Assembly: GCF_029945535.1 (NCBI RefSeq)
Contig: NZ_JAQSCU010000018.1
Coordinates: 53,340-117,339, forward strand
Direction: 5' to 3'
DNA: 64,000 nt
From: Methylotenera sp.
Lineage (GTDB): Bacteria > Pseudomonadota > Gammaproteobacteria > Burkholderiales > Methylophilaceae
Shown here: in pieces, positions 53,085 to 63,699 of the stretch
Layout of the letters: the number at the start of each line of letters is the position of its first letter
How positions within the stretch are numbered: the first letter of the stretch is position 1
Position numbers and translations under genes: made by a program
Notes under the pieces: model-generated
What the model saw: the letters and a program-made list of their open reading frames with translations, nothing else
Told to the model about the DNA's origin: nothing
Database searches by the model: none

Positions 53085-53582
53085 TTAAGGCTTGTCGCTC
53101 AATTCCATAGCATGTACTTTTGCAGCCTGCTTAGTGCGGAATTCGGTTAATTTTTTAGCTAAAACCGCATCATGATTGGCTAAAATTGATGCCGCAAATA
53201 AACCAGCATTCGCCGCACCAGCCTCACCAATTGCAAAGGTAGCTACAGGTATGCCTTTAGGCATTTGCACAATAGAGAGAAGCGAATCCTGACCTTGCAA
53301 ATGTTTAGAAGGCACAGGCACGCCTAATACTGGCAAAGTAGTTTTAGCCGCCACCATACCCGGCAAATGCGCAGCACCGCCTGCTCCAGCGATAATCACT
53401 TGATAGCCTTTTTGTGCCGCAGTTTCTGCAAAACTAAACATTAAATCTGGTGTGCGATGCGCTGAAACCACATCTGCCGTGTAAGGAATATCAAAATCCG
53501 CTAGCATCTGGGCAGCCGCTTTCATAATGGGCCAGTCACTATCAGAGCCCATAATTATCGCCACTAAAGGTTGTTTATTCAT
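53085..53582 (-). CDS. purE: N5-carboxyaminoimidazole ribonucleotide mutase PurE
   Basis: 165 residues from the ATG at 53582. AAGGA lies at 6 bases; an ATG two codons upstream would overlap the ribosome-binding site. The [13 protein letters not shown] start, [11 protein letters not shown] and [16 protein letters not shown] are class I PurE motifs. It rearranges N5-CAIR to CAIR. Operon partner of purK. Confidence 0.96.
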   Translation of the reverse strand: MNKQPLVAIIMGSDSDWPIMKAAAQMLADFDIPYTADVVSAHRTPDLMFSFAETAAQKGYQVIIAGAGGAAHLPGMVAAKTTLPVLGVPVPSKHLQGQDSLLSIVQMPKGIPVATFAIGEAGAANAGLFAASILANHDAVLAKKLTEFRTKQAAKVHAMELSDKP

Positions 53583-53654
53583 TAACATTCCTTTGTTATT
53601 CTTTATGTATCAAATTCACAAAAAATTAAAATAATAAGTATTTTTGGCTGAGCG

Positions 53655-54818
53655 TTACAACAAGACTAAATTGTCTCTGTGTATCAATTCCGCCTCTTCC
53701 ACATAGCCCAATATTTTCTCAATGTCTTTGCTAGATTTTCGCATGATTCTAGTCGCTTCCATGGCTGAGTAGTTGACTAAACCACGCGCCAACTCTACGC
53801 CATTTTCATCGCAACAAGCAACGACTTCGCCGCGCTCAAAGCTACCTTCAACAGCTGTTACGCCAATTGGCAATAAACTTTTGCCATCTTGCTTGATGAC
53901 CTTTACCGCGCCTGCATCGAGCGTTAATTTACCGCGTAACTGCAAATGATCGGCTAACCATTGCTTGCGCGCGGTCGTTTTCATTTCTGTGGTTTGCAGA
54001 TGCGTACCAATTACTTCACCAGCGGCTAAACGAACCAGCACGTTTCTTTCACGACCTGAGGCAATGATAGTATTTGCACCACTTCTGGAAGCGCGCTTTG
54101 CAGCAAGAATCTTGGTTAACATTCCGCCAGTGCCAACACTGCTACCAGCACCGCCGGCCATCTGCTCTAGTGTTACATCACCAGCTGTAGCATGCTGTAT
54201 AAACTTGGCATCTTTATCTTTACGCGGGTCAGCAGAATACAAACCTTGCTGATCCGTTAAAATCACTAAAGTATCAGCTTCGATTAAATTAGCTACCAAT
54301 GAACCTAAAGTGTCATTATCACCAAAGCGAATTTCATCGGTCACTACCGTATCATTCTCGTTAATGATCGGGATGACCTTTAAATCAAGCAAAGTACGCA
54401 AAGTACTGCGTGCATTCAAATAGCGTTTTCTATCAGCAAGATCGTCGTGAGTTAACAACACTTGCGCCGTATGTAACTGATGCTGAGTAAAGCAGCTTTC
54501 ATACATCTGCACCAAACCCATTTGACCTACGGCTGCAGCTGCTTGCAACTCATTCACAGCAGCTGGGCGTTTTTTCCAACCCAATCTTTGCATGCCTTCA
54601 GCAACGGCACCACTGGAAACCAATACAATCTGCTTACCTTGTTGCACTAAAGCGGCGATTTGCGCTGCCCAAGCAGCAATTGCCACTTGGTCTAAACCAT
54701 TACCGTTATTAGTGACAAGGCTAGAGCCAACTTTCACTACGATCACTTTGGCTTCAAGCAAAAGTGACGGTGAATTAGATGAAGGCGAAGCTAGCAATTG
54801 TGATTCCACAGCAGTCAT
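53655..54818 (-). CDS. proB: Glutamate 5-kinase ProB
   Basis: 387 residues. Amino-acid kinase domain (about 25-270: [46 protein letters not shown]) and a C-terminal PUA domain (about 285-380), as in E. coli. It phosphorylates glutamate in proline synthesis. The stretch before VIVVKVG is about 20 residues longer than usual and Ser/Leu-rich. It starts 1 base after obgE, a common obgE-proB pairing. proA is not adjacent. Confidence 0.95.
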   Translation of the reverse strand: MTAVESQLLASPSSNSPSLLLEAKVIVVKVGSSLVTNNGNGLDQVAIAAWAAQIAALVQQGKQIVLVSSGAVAEGMQRLGWKKRPAAVNELQAAAAVGQMGLVQMYESCFTQHQLHTAQVLLTHDDLADRKRYLNARSTLRTLLDLKVIPIINENDTVVTDEIRFGDNDTLGSLVANLIEADTLVILTDQQGLYSADPRKDKDAKFIQHATAGDVTLEQMAGGAGSSVGTGGMLTKILAAKRASRSGANTIIASGRERNVLVRLAAGEVIGTHLQTTEMKTTARKQWLADHLQLRGKLTLDAGAVKVIKQDGKSLLPIGVTAVEGSFERGEVVACCDENGVELARGLVNYSAMEATRIMRKSSKDIEKILGYVEEAELIHRDNLVLL

Positions 54819-54819
54819 T

Positions 54820-55932
<1,113 letters not shown>

Positions 55933-56051
55933 TTAATTTTTAAAACAGTTATAAAATTAAAACAACCCTGTCATTCCTGTATGTCTGTAAAGGTCTTTCA
56001 GTGGAACAAAGCAGCTTAAACTGACTATTCACACATGAGAGTTTACCAAAT

Positions 56052-56080
56052 AAAAAAGCCCCATCAAACGATGAGGCTTT
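56052..56080 (-). terminator. Intrinsic terminator after rpmA
   Basis: Read on the minus strand, GCCTCATC pairs with GATGGGGC (one G-T pair), loop of 4, followed by six T. It ends the rplU-rpmA transcript before obgE. Confidence 0.85.
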
Positions 56081-56097
56081 AATAAAGTTATTTTAAC

Positions 56098-56358
56098 TTA
56101 AGCTGCAACAATAATGCTTACAGTGTGGCGTTTTAAAGCGCCTTTAATTGCAAATGATACTTTACCGTCAGCTTTAGCGAACAAAGTATGATCTTTGCCC
56201 ATGCCAACATTTTCGCCTGCGTGCATTTTTGTGCCACGTTGACGAACAATGATGCTACCTGCTGTCACTACTGTTTCACCAAATGCTTTAACACCTAGTC
56301 GTTGTGAGTGTGAATCGCGACCGTTACGGGAACTACCGCCTGCTTTTTTGTGTGCCAT
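56098..56358 (-). CDS. rpmA: 50S ribosomal protein L27
   Basis: 86 residues, normal length. The N-terminus [20 protein letters not shown] and the [24 protein letters not shown] segment are diagnostic. L27 reaches the peptidyl-transferase centre. It lies 33 bases after rplU on the same transcript. Confidence 0.98.
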   Translation of the reverse strand: MAHKKAGGSSRNGRDSHSQRLGVKAFGETVVTAGSIIVRQRGTKMHAGENVGMGKDHTLFAKADGKVSFAIKGALKRHTVSIIVAA

Positions 56359-56391
56359 GATTTAATCCTTAAGTCTTATGTATTGCTTCAA

Positions 56392-56757
56392 TTATTCTGC
56401 AGCTTTAGCGGCTTTTGCTTTTGCTGGTTTTGCAGCAGCTTGACCTGCAGCTAAAATTTCGCCGATTTGGATTTCAGTAAAACTTTGGCGATGACCTTGT
56501 GTTTTACGATAATGTTTACGACGACGGAATTTGAAAATCATTACCTTGTCACCACGGCCATGTGAAAGCACGGTTGCTTTTACAGTTGCGCCGTTAATGA
56601 TAGGTGAACCGATGGTTGTGCTTTCACCATCTGAAACCATTAAAATTTGATCTAGCGTAACAGTACCGCCAACTTCAACTTCTAATTTTTCAACTTTTAA
56701 TCTTTCGCCTGAAATTACGCGATATTGCTTACCACCAGTTTTAATTACAGCATACAT
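56392..56757 (-). CDS. rplU: 50S ribosomal protein L21
   Basis: 121 residues. [14 protein letters not shown] at the start and the [24 protein letters not shown] basic segment ([17 protein letters not shown]) are diagnostic; an Ala/Lys tail adds about 15 residues to the usual 103. First gene of rplU-rpmA, divergent from ispB. Confidence 0.98.
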   Translation of the reverse strand: MYAVIKTGGKQYRVISGERLKVEKLEVEVGGTVTLDQILMVSDGESTTIGSPIINGATVKATVLSHGRGDKVMIFKFRRRKHYRKTQGHRQSFTEIQIGEILAAGQAAAKPAKAKAAKAAE

Positions 56758-56794
56758 GATTGAGCCTTAAATTACGCTTTCTAAAGAACTCGGC

Positions 56795-56822
56795 ATTATA
56801 CGCAAATAATCTAGCAAAGCAA
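56795..56822 (-). promoter_or_regulatory. Likely rplU promoter
   Basis: On the minus strand, TTGCTT, a 16-base spacer and a perfect TATAAT. The start site would be near 56788, about 31 bases before the rplU ATG. Confidence 0.6.
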
Positions 56823-56979
56823 ACCATAATCGCATGCAATTTCAAAAAACTGCAGCATTAATGTTAATCAGTAATTATCTCACGATTTATATAGCTGTTA
56901 CCAGTATATAAAACAGCTATAACTGAACCTTAAAAGTTGGCTGTGATAAAATATTCGCTACTTTTTAAGGTTCATTATC

Positions 56980-57978
56980 GTGACGCAAAGCAACACTCCC
57001 TCTAGTAGTTCGCCATTAAACACAATTCAATCTTGCATCGCTGCTGATATTCAAGCGGTGAATACAGTCATCACCCACTCTTTACACTCTGAAGTTACCT
57101 TGGTTAATCAGGTCGCGCATTATATTGTGAATAGTGGTGGGAAGCGCTTACGCCCTATATTAGTACTACTTTCTGGCGGGCTTTTTGGAGAAGTGAAAAC
57201 TGAGCATCATCAATTGGCTGCAGTTGTTGAGTTTATTCATACGGCCACATTGCTGCATGATGATGTAGTGGATGAGTCATCAAAAAGACGTGGGCAAAAT
57301 ACTGCGAATGCCATTTTTGGTAATGCAGCCAGCGTGTTAGTTGGCGACTTTGTATACTCGCGCGCTTTCCAAATGATGGTTGCTGTGCAAAATATGCGCG
57401 TCATGGAGGTGTTAAGCAACGCTACCAACGTGATTGCCGAAGGCGAGGTGCTGCAATTATTAAATATACACAACGCAGATGTGACAGATGAAGCCTATCT
57501 ACAAGTCATCCATTACAAAACCGCTAAACTGTTTGAAGCGGCTACACGCTTAGGCGCCATTATCAGCAACGCTTCACCCCGCGATGAAGAGGCTTTGAGT
57601 CAGTACGGCATGCACATTGGTACAGCATTTCAGCTCATTGATGACGTTCTTGATTTAAGTGGTAATGCATCAGAGATAGGCAAAAATTTAGGTGATGATT
57701 TAAGCGAAGGCAAACCCACATTACCCTTGCTATACGCAATGCGCAACGGTACAGCTAGTGAAGCTGAAACCATAAAGCGCGCCATTGAACATGGTGGTTT
57801 AGATGACCTTGCCACTGTATTAACGGCTGTTGAACGAACTGGTGCACTAGGTCATGTGCGTAAGGTAGCCGCTAAAGAATCTGAGTTAGCCTGCGCGGCT
57901 ATCGCACATTTTGCAGATTCGTCTTATAAGCAGGCGATGTTAACCTTAGCGGAGTTTGCCGTAACTAGAAATTATTAA
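56980..57978 (+). CDS. ispB: Octaprenyl diphosphate synthase (polyprenyl synthetase)
   Basis: 332 residues from a GTG with TAAGG upstream. The first Asp-rich motif DDVVDE and the second DDVLD are both intact, with GGKRLRP near residue 52. It makes the ubiquinone side chain. The product length (C40) is inferred from family and context. It is divergent from rplU, as in many Proteobacteria. Confidence 0.94.
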   Translation: MTQSNTPSSSSPLNTIQSCIAADIQAVNTVITHSLHSEVTLVNQVAHYIVNSGGKRLRPILVLLSGGLFGEVKTEHHQLAAVVEFIHTATLLHDDVVDESSKRRGQNTANAIFGNAASVLVGDFVYSRAFQMMVAVQNMRVMEVLSNATNVIAEGEVLQLLNIHNADVTDEAYLQVIHYKTAKLFEAATRLGAIISNASPRDEEALSQYGMHIGTAFQLIDDVLDLSGNASEIGKNLGDDLSEGKPTLPLLYAMRNGTASEAETIKRAIEHGGLDDLATVLTAVERTGALGHVRKVAAKESELACAAIAHFADSSYKQAMLTLAEFAVTRNY

Positions 57979-58018
57979 ATGACCACTATCCATTTGATTG
58001 AGCATTACTAACTCAAGA

Positions 58019-58399
58019 TTAATTCAATGTAATTTTCTCACCACTATCTGCATGATAATAGCTTAAGTGTGCACACTCGTTTACACCTGAAGTTAACGAC
58101 CCGTCAAACAAAGACTTACCATCAACATCCACAATGGCGTAGCCGTTATGGTACAAAGTGACTTCAGCTAGCTTAGGTACATGCTTTGTATCGCGAGTTG
58201 AGCCTTGACGCATGGCAAAGCTAATGCAATTTTCTTCCTCTTCTTCAGAGTACACTTCCCAGTCGCGGCCGCCGGCTAACTGTGAAAGCCATGTGGGCAA
58301 ATCAACCTCTACACGGCAAACAATAGGCTCATCCCACGCAGGATGATTGAGCTCAGCCTGTAATAGCTCAATAGTGTTTTGTTGATTTGTGTCTGTCAT
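58019..58399 (-). CDS. Hypothetical acidic protein
   Basis: 126 residues, acidic, with an EEEEEN run near residue 53 and no signal peptide or membrane segment. The second half (VTLYHNGYAIVDVDGKSLFDG...YYHADSGEKITLN) looks beta-rich. I do not recognise a family. It lies alone between ispB and pilD, where many relatives carry pilB and pilC. It has AAGGAA before the ATG, and codon use like its neighbours, so it is likely real. Confidence 0.6.
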   Translation of the reverse strand: MTDTNQQNTIELLQAELNHPAWDEPIVCRVEVDLPTWLSQLAGGRDWEVYSEEEEENCISFAMRQGSTRDTKHVPKLAEVTLYHNGYAIVDVDGKSLFDGSLTSGVNECAHLSYYHADSGEKITLN

Positions 58400-58630
58400 T
58401 TAGTTTCCTTCTTGGCCGTTACGCCAAATATAGCCATCAAATAGATCTTGATGCAAACATTATAATATGACCTTTATACTTGTGACGGCTTGCTGCAATT
58501 TCAAGTGCTTAAATTTTGCATATAAAATTTATATGAATTCCAGCTAGTTTTATTGCCACAAGTATTTAACGGTGCGATGATGCGATAAGTTTACAGTGGC
58601 AAGCATGTATTTTTAATTTAAAGGATTGTT

Positions 58631-59503
58631 ATGTTCAGCGGATTTTCTGATATTTCTGGTTTGCTACAAGGGAACACCACGCTTTTTATTTCAATATCAG
58701 TTATTTTTGGCCTAATGGTCGGCAGTTTTTTGAATGTGGTGATTCATAGATTACCTAAGATGATGGAACGCGAATGGCATAACAACTGCCTTGAACTGCA
58801 AGGCAAGGAAATTCCAGAAGCAACTAAATACACCCTCGCCCACCCTCGTTCAGCCTGCCCAAACTGCGGGCATAAAATTACCGCATTAGAAAACATTCCA
58901 GTGATTAGTTACTTACTCTTACTAAGAGGAAAATGTAGCGGCTGCAAAACCGCAATCAGCATGCGCTACCCTTTAATCGAAGCGCTGACAGGTTTATTGA
59001 TTGGCTTAGTCAGTTGGAAATTCGGCTATACCAGCCTCACGCTATTCGCATGGATTTTCACCTTCGCACTGATCTCGTTAACCTTTATTGACTTCGACAC
59101 ACAGTTATTACCTGATGACATCACGCTACCATTATTATGGCTAGGCCTGTTATTCAATCTCAACAACGGTTTTACTGACTTAAAATCTGCTGTGATTGGC
59201 GCGATGGCTGGCTACCTTATTTTATGGTCAGTTTATTGGGCATTTAAATTAGTGACGGGTAAAGAAGGCATGGGTTATGGCGACTTTAAATTACTTGCGG
59301 CAATCGGCGCTTGGTTTGGCTGGCAATTATTACCTGCGGTAATTTTACTGTCCTCAGTACTGGGTGCTGTGATTGGCATTAGTCTGATTGTGTTTACAAA
59401 ACGTGGGCGTGAAATCCCGATGCCGTTTGGGCCATTTCTAGCTATCGGCGGTATTGCAGCACTGTTTTTAGGACCACAACTCGCCAGTTACTATTTAGCT
59501 TAA
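58631..59503 (+). CDS. pilD: Prepilin peptidase/N-methyltransferase PilD
   Basis: 290 residues, polytopic. The cytoplasmic zinc site is Cys76/Cys79 and Cys102/Cys105. Catalytic Asp residues are in FIDFDTQLLPD and GYGDFKLL. It cleaves and N-methylates type IV pilins and type II secretion pseudopilins. It lies 4 bases before coaE. No other pilus gene is in the window. Confidence 0.95.
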   Translation: MFSGFSDISGLLQGNTTLFISISVIFGLMVGSFLNVVIHRLPKMMEREWHNNCLELQGKEIPEATKYTLAHPRSACPNCGHKITALENIPVISYLLLLRGKCSGCKTAISMRYPLIEALTGLLIGLVSWKFGYTSLTLFAWIFTFALISLTFIDFDTQLLPDDITLPLLWLGLLFNLNNGFTDLKSAVIGAMAGYLILWSVYWAFKLVTGKEGMGYGDFKLLAAIGAWFGWQLLPAVILLSSVLGAVIGISLIVFTKRGREIPMPFGPFLAIGGIAALFLGPQLASYYLA

Positions 59504-59507
59504 TTCT

Positions 59508-60122
59508 ATGATTGTTGCGCTCACAGGTGGCATAGGCTCTGGCAAAAGTGAAGCTGCCAAGCAATTTGAAGCACTAGGCGTGCCTATTGTCGATGCCGAT
59601 GTAATTGCCCACGCACTCACCGCAACTGATCAGCCTATACTCAAAGAAATCGTCCGTATCTTTGGCGCAGATTATTTAAACGCCGACGACACATTAAACC
59701 GTGCAAAATTGCGCGAGCATATATTTAACGACCCCTCCGAACGCATGAAACTTGAGTTGCTCATTCATCCAGCCATTCACGAGCAAGCTTTAAAGCAGCT
59801 TGCAGAGAATGAAAAGCGATTACATCCTGCCTATCAAATTCTAGTCATGCCACTCTTATTTGAAAGCAATCGTTACGACGGAGTGGCTGATAGGATTCTA
59901 GTGATTGATTGCGATGAAAGCTTACAAATCAAGCGTGCTATGGCTCGAAGCAATATCAGTGAGTCGGATGTCAAAGAGATGATGAATGCACAAGTGAGTA
60001 GAAACGTGCGACTAAAATCTGCTGATGAAATTATCGTAAACGACGGCACACTTGCTGAACTACAAGAAAAAGTCATACGAATTAATAAAAAACTCATTAA
60101 AACTTGCATAGTTAGCAAATAA
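59508..60122 (+). CDS. coaE: Dephospho-CoA kinase
   Basis: 204 residues. P-loop GGIGSGKSEA, the VDADVIAH segment and the PLLFES motif mark CoaE, which does the last step of coenzyme A synthesis. It starts 4 bases after pilD and precedes zapD, the standard pilD-coaE-zapD-yacG order. Confidence 0.96.
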   Translation: MIVALTGGIGSGKSEAAKQFEALGVPIVDADVIAHALTATDQPILKEIVRIFGADYLNADDTLNRAKLREHIFNDPSERMKLELLIHPAIHEQALKQLAENEKRLHPAYQILVMPLLFESNRYDGVADRILVIDCDESLQIKRAMARSNISESDVKEMMNAQVSRNVRLKSADEIIVNDGTLAELQEKVIRINKKLIKTCIVSK

Positions 60123-60220
60123 ATTTGATAATTCAGTTCAACTTTTAACTTGCACACAATTTCATGATTAAGACGGCACCTTTTTGCTAGTAATTAAATG
60201 AACGATTAGTTAAATTATTC

Positions 60221-60979
60221 ATGCCTAGCTACGATTATCCTTTTAATGAACGCATACGCACATTTTTACGTGTAGAGGATTTATTCGCCAAAGTTTTATA
60301 CAACATTGAAGGTAGCCACGAGTACCAACACCACTGTGCTTTACTTACACTACTGCAAATATTAGATATTATTGACCGCTCAGAGTTAAGATCAGACCTG
60401 ATGCAAGAACTCAGTCGCCAAAGAGCGGTGATGGATGCGCTACAAGGCAACCCCGCGATTGCCCCACAAAAACTGGCAGAAATTCTGAATGAAATTGATA
60501 CAGCTACAGAATCACTTCGCTCTGAAAACACTAAGCTAGGTCAAACGCTACGCACTAATGAATGGTTGATGAGTATCAAACAGCGAGCTGGTATTCCTGG
60601 CGGCGTTTGTGAGTTTGATGTTCCTTCTTACCATTACTGGCTTGGTCTGGGCGAAGATAGACGTCAACAAGATTTGAAAACCTGGCTTAGTCCATTAGTA
60701 CCTATGCACGATGCCATTGTGATTATTATGCGTATATTGCGTGGTAGCGGATCGACAACTAAATTGGTAGCTGTTAACGGCGCATACCAGCAAATGCTTG
60801 GCGGCAGCAAACCTGCCCAAATGTTAAAAATTGATATTCCAGATAACGTCACGTGCTTTCCTGAAGTGAGTGCGAATAAATACGCGATCAATATCCGCTT
60901 CAATATTTTAGACTTTACTCAAAAGCCTCAAAAATATGACGAAGATGTCAACTTTACATTAACGTTGTGCAACTTATAA
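60221..60979 (+). CDS. zapD: Cell division protein ZapD
   Basis: 252 residues. The YDYPFNERIRTFLRVEDLF start, HYWLGLGEDRRQQDL and LRGSGSTTKLVAVNGAYQQML segments are typical. ZapD bundles FtsZ at the septum. It lies between coaE and yacG, as in E. coli. Confidence 0.95.
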   Translation: MPSYDYPFNERIRTFLRVEDLFAKVLYNIEGSHEYQHHCALLTLLQILDIIDRSELRSDLMQELSRQRAVMDALQGNPAIAPQKLAEILNEIDTATESLRSENTKLGQTLRTNEWLMSIKQRAGIPGGVCEFDVPSYHYWLGLGEDRRQQDLKTWLSPLVPMHDAIVIIMRILRGSGSTTKLVAVNGAYQQMLGGSKPAQMLKIDIPDNVTCFPEVSANKYAINIRFNILDFTQKPQKYDEDVNFTLTLCNL

Positions 60980-61100
60980 CCTCTGCAAAAGACTAATAAA
61001 AGTTGCTATATCTTTAGCGAGCTTTATACCAAAACTCTCAATAAAAAAATTCATTGAATAGTGTCGCATTATCATCAACTAAGAAACACGGCTCAGCAAT

Positions 61101-61313
61101 ATGGAAACCACAAAGAAACGATTAGTCGCCTGCCCTCACTGTAAAAAATTATCTGAATTCTCGCCTAGCAATGCCTTCAGGCCTTTTTGTAGTGAGCGCT
61201 GCAAAATGATAGATTTAGGACTTTGGGCAAGTGAACAGTATGCGATTCCAGTCGAAATTAAAGAAGATGATCTTGAACAAGAGTTTTCTGACGTCAACTT
61301 TTCAAGGCAATAA
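61101..61313 (+). CDS. yacG: DNA gyrase inhibitor / zinc-ribbon protein YacG
   Basis: 70 residues. The Cys4 zinc ribbon is CPHC and CSERC, followed by [16 protein letters not shown]. YacG inhibits DNA gyrase in vitro in E. coli. It is followed at 6 bases by the PCuAC gene. Confidence 0.93.
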   Translation: METTKKRLVACPHCKKLSEFSPSNAFRPFCSERCKMIDLGLWASEQYAIPVEIKEDDLEQEFSDVNFSRQ

Positions 61314-61319
61314 ATTTAT

Positions 61320-61829
61320 ATGCTAAATACTTTCTACCAATATTTTGTCCGCCTCTCTTTAGCGTTAATACTAACGCTTACTGGCACACAAGTGTATGCT
61401 AAAGAGATCGTTGCGCCAAAAAATCTTGTGTCAATAACAGATGCATGGGTGCGGCCAACTAATCCTGGGCAGGAAGTAGGCGCCGCTTATATGACGTTTT
61501 TGAGCAAGCAGGACATGACACTTGTCAGTATAGAAAGTAACGTTACCGATAGTGTAGAGATACACAATATGACCATGGAAAATGGTGTGATGAAAATGCG
61601 CATGCTAGAAAACTTAGCACTAAAAGCTGGAGAACCTTACAAGCTTGCGCCTGGTGGCTATCACTTAATGCTATTCGATTTAAAAAAACCACTCACTGTG
61701 GGTGAGCAAGTGAATTTTACGCTCCACTTTAAATCTAACAGCAAAATTAAAACTAGTAAAAATACTCCCAACTACAAACAAACCATCAACGTTATAGTAC
61801 AAGCACCGCCCGAAAACGCTACTCACTAA
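61320..61829 (+). CDS. Periplasmic copper chaperone PCu(A)C
   Basis: 169 residues. Signal peptide (about 1-27, ending TGTQVYA). The copper ligands are in the pattern HxM/HxM: VEIHNMTMENGVMKM and GGYHLMLFDL, the PCuAC (DUF461) signature. PCuAC loads CuA of cytochrome oxidase. It is not next to a Sco gene here. The C-terminus overlaps, tail to tail, with the Nudix-ThiE gene by 11 bases. Confidence 0.92.
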   Translation: MLNTFYQYFVRLSLALILTLTGTQVYAKEIVAPKNLVSITDAWVRPTNPGQEVGAAYMTFLSKQDMTLVSIESNVTDSVEIHNMTMENGVMKMRMLENLALKAGEPYKLAPGGYHLMLFDLKKPLTVGEQVNFTLHFKSNSKIKTSKNTPNYKQTINVIVQAPPENATH

Positions 61830-62811
61830 GCCAAGCACTGCGTAGCATGGCGATGCCATGTGCGCCATGCGATTTTGCTTCGTGCAAGTCTGCGGGCAGC
61901 ATGCCGCCAAGTGCATAAACCGGCAAAGCGTAGTCCGCAATTAAATCAGCAAACTGATCCCATCCCATAGGCTCTTCATCCGGGTGACTACGTGTCACCT
62001 TTACCGGCGACAACATCACATAATCAAGACCTAGTGCCGCTGCGTGCGCTAATTGTTCGGCATTATGGCAAGAGGCACCGCATAGCATTGCCTCTGGCTT
62101 TGCCTGCACCTGCATTAGATCAGTAGAGTTAAAATGTATGCCTGCAACATTCAAAGTTGCTGAGGCAGATTGATTGCTGGAGTTAATCAGCACCTTGGCT
62201 TTATATGGTTCTGCCAGCTGAGTTACACGTTCGGCGAATGTTTGAAAGGCTTGATTTGAGAGCTGCTTTTCGCGCAGTTGCAGTATTTTTAGCCCATTAC
62301 CCAAGGAAGTTTTCAGACGTTCAAAAAACAAATCCTCACCTAGTTCACTTAAATTTGTAATGGCGTAACTTGACGGCAAATTCAGCGCAGCGAATATAGG
62401 CGCATTAGCTGGCAACATCGGCGAAACTTCAATATTTTCAGGCGGTTGCCAAACTAGCTGCTGATTTTCCAAACCACATGGTTCGCCATCCCATTTTGTA
62501 ATAGTAAAAAAATGCAGCTTAACGGTTTTAGCTGGCGAATCCAATTGTCCGGCTGCGTCATATTTAGCCTCGTAATCAAAGCTACGCGTTAGCCATGGGT
62601 AGAGTGATGTTACCTCTATACCAAGCTCTTCTTGCAGCTCGCGATTTAGCGCCTGCCGTGCCGTTTCGCCCTCTTCCACCTTACCGCCTGGAAACTCCCA
62701 ATAACCAGCCCAGGGCTTACCAACTGGCCGCTCTGCCAATAAGACCCAACCATCTTCACGCTGGATAACACCTACCGCCGCGTGCGTAATTTTGCGTTTT
62801 GTTGTACTCAT
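61819..62811 (-). CDS. Nudix hydrolase fused to a thiamine-phosphate-synthase-like domain
   Basis: 330 residues. The N-terminal MutT-type domain has a perfect Nudix box (residues 43-65: GKVEEGE through REL, EE and GI). The C-terminal half (about 145-325) is ThiE-like (ILQLREKQL, CGASCHNAEQLAHAAALGLDYVMLSPV, ALGGM). The fusion is well known in Betaproteobacteria beside DUF815 and argJ. The Nudix part probably cleans 8-oxo-dGTP. Whether the ThiE part is active is uncertain. Confidence 0.93.
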   Translation of the reverse strand: MSTTKRKITHAAVGVIQREDGWVLLAERPVGKPWAGYWEFPGGKVEEGETARQALNRELQEELGIEVTSLYPWLTRSFDYEAKYDAAGQLDSPAKTVKLHFFTITKWDGEPCGLENQQLVWQPPENIEVSPMLPANAPIFAALNLPSSYAITNLSELGEDLFFERLKTSLGNGLKILQLREKQLSNQAFQTFAERVTQLAEPYKAKVLINSSNQSASATLNVAGIHFNSTDLMQVQAKPEAMLCGASCHNAEQLAHAAALGLDYVMLSPVKVTRSHPDEEPMGWDQFADLIADYALPVYALGGMLPADLHEAKSHGAHGIAMLRSAWLSE

Positions 62812-62823
62812 GCGTTTAATGCG

Positions 62824-63699
62824 TCAAGCAGAATACTTGGCGGCAAGTTGTTTTCTGCCCGCGTAATCTCGTGCGAATTGGTAAGCGATTCGGCCACTAC
62901 GCGAGCCGCGAGTATGCGACCACTGTAAGGCCGCGGTGCGAGCCGAATCGTCGAATGTTGAGATTCCATAGTGGCGCAACCACTGCGCGGCTACGGCAAG
63001 GTACTCATCTTGATCAAACGAATAAAAAGCCAACCACATGCCAAATCGGTCTGATAAGGAAGTTTTTTCTTCAATGGTATCTCCCGGTCTAATCTCGCCG
63101 CCTAAATGCTGTGTTTCTAAACTTTCCGCCATAAATTCAGGTAATAAATGGCGTCGATTAGACGTGGCATACACTAAAATGTTATCTGAAGTCGCCGCCA
63201 TAGAGCCATCCAACACTACTTTTAGCGCTTTATAGCCAGCATCCCCAACTTCAAAAGACAAGTCATCACAAAACACGATGAAGCGCTCTGAACGGTTACG
63301 CAGCAAAGCAGTAATTTGCGGCAAATCAGTTAAGTCTTGCTTATCTATCTCAATGATACGCAGCCCATCTTGCGAGAACTGGCTTAACAAAGCTTTAACG
63401 ATAGACGATTTACCAGTGCCGCGTGCGCCCGTTAGCAGCACATTGTTTGCGGTATAGCCTTTAACAAACTGTGCTGTATTTCGGACGATTTCAGTTTTTT
63501 GCTGGTCGATATTATGCAAATCATCCAGCTGAATAAGGTGCGGATGAGGAATCACTTCCAAATAACCATGCCCTTTATTATGCTGCCAGCGCCATGCAAT
63601 GGCTGACCAATCAGGCTCACTTGGGGCACTTGGAATAAAGGCTTCTAGGCGTGTTAATACGCCTTCAGCACGCTGAATCAACTGGCTAAAATCGCTCAT
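62824..63699 (-). CDS. DUF815 family P-loop ATPase
   Basis: 291 residues. AAA-like ATPase with Walker A GARGTGKSS (about residue 92-100) and a Walker B-like RFIVFCDDLSF. The C-terminal RGSRSGRIAYQFARDY helix is typical for DUF815. It has no known function. It lies between argJ and the Nudix-ThiE gene, an order conserved in Betaproteobacteria. The start abuts the argJ stop. Confidence 0.9.
   Translation of the reverse strand: MSDFSQLIQRAEGVLTRLEAFIPSAPSEPDWSAIAWRWQHNKGHGYLEVIPHPHLIQLDDLHNIDQQKTEIVRNTAQFVKGYTANNVLLTGARGTGKSSIVKALLSQFSQDGLRIIEIDKQDLTDLPQITALLRNRSERFIVFCDDLSFEVGDAGYKALKVVLDGSMAATSDNILVYATSNRRHLLPEFMAESLETQHLGGEIRPGDTIEEKTSLSDRFGMWLAFYSFDQDEYLAVAAQWLRHYGISTFDDSARTAALQWSHTRGSRSGRIAYQFARDYAGRKQLAAKYSA

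Noticed and set aside
55965..56000. Third copy of the inverted-repeat element
   Set aside because: Only a GTCATTCC stretch matches; the palindrome and second arm are missing.
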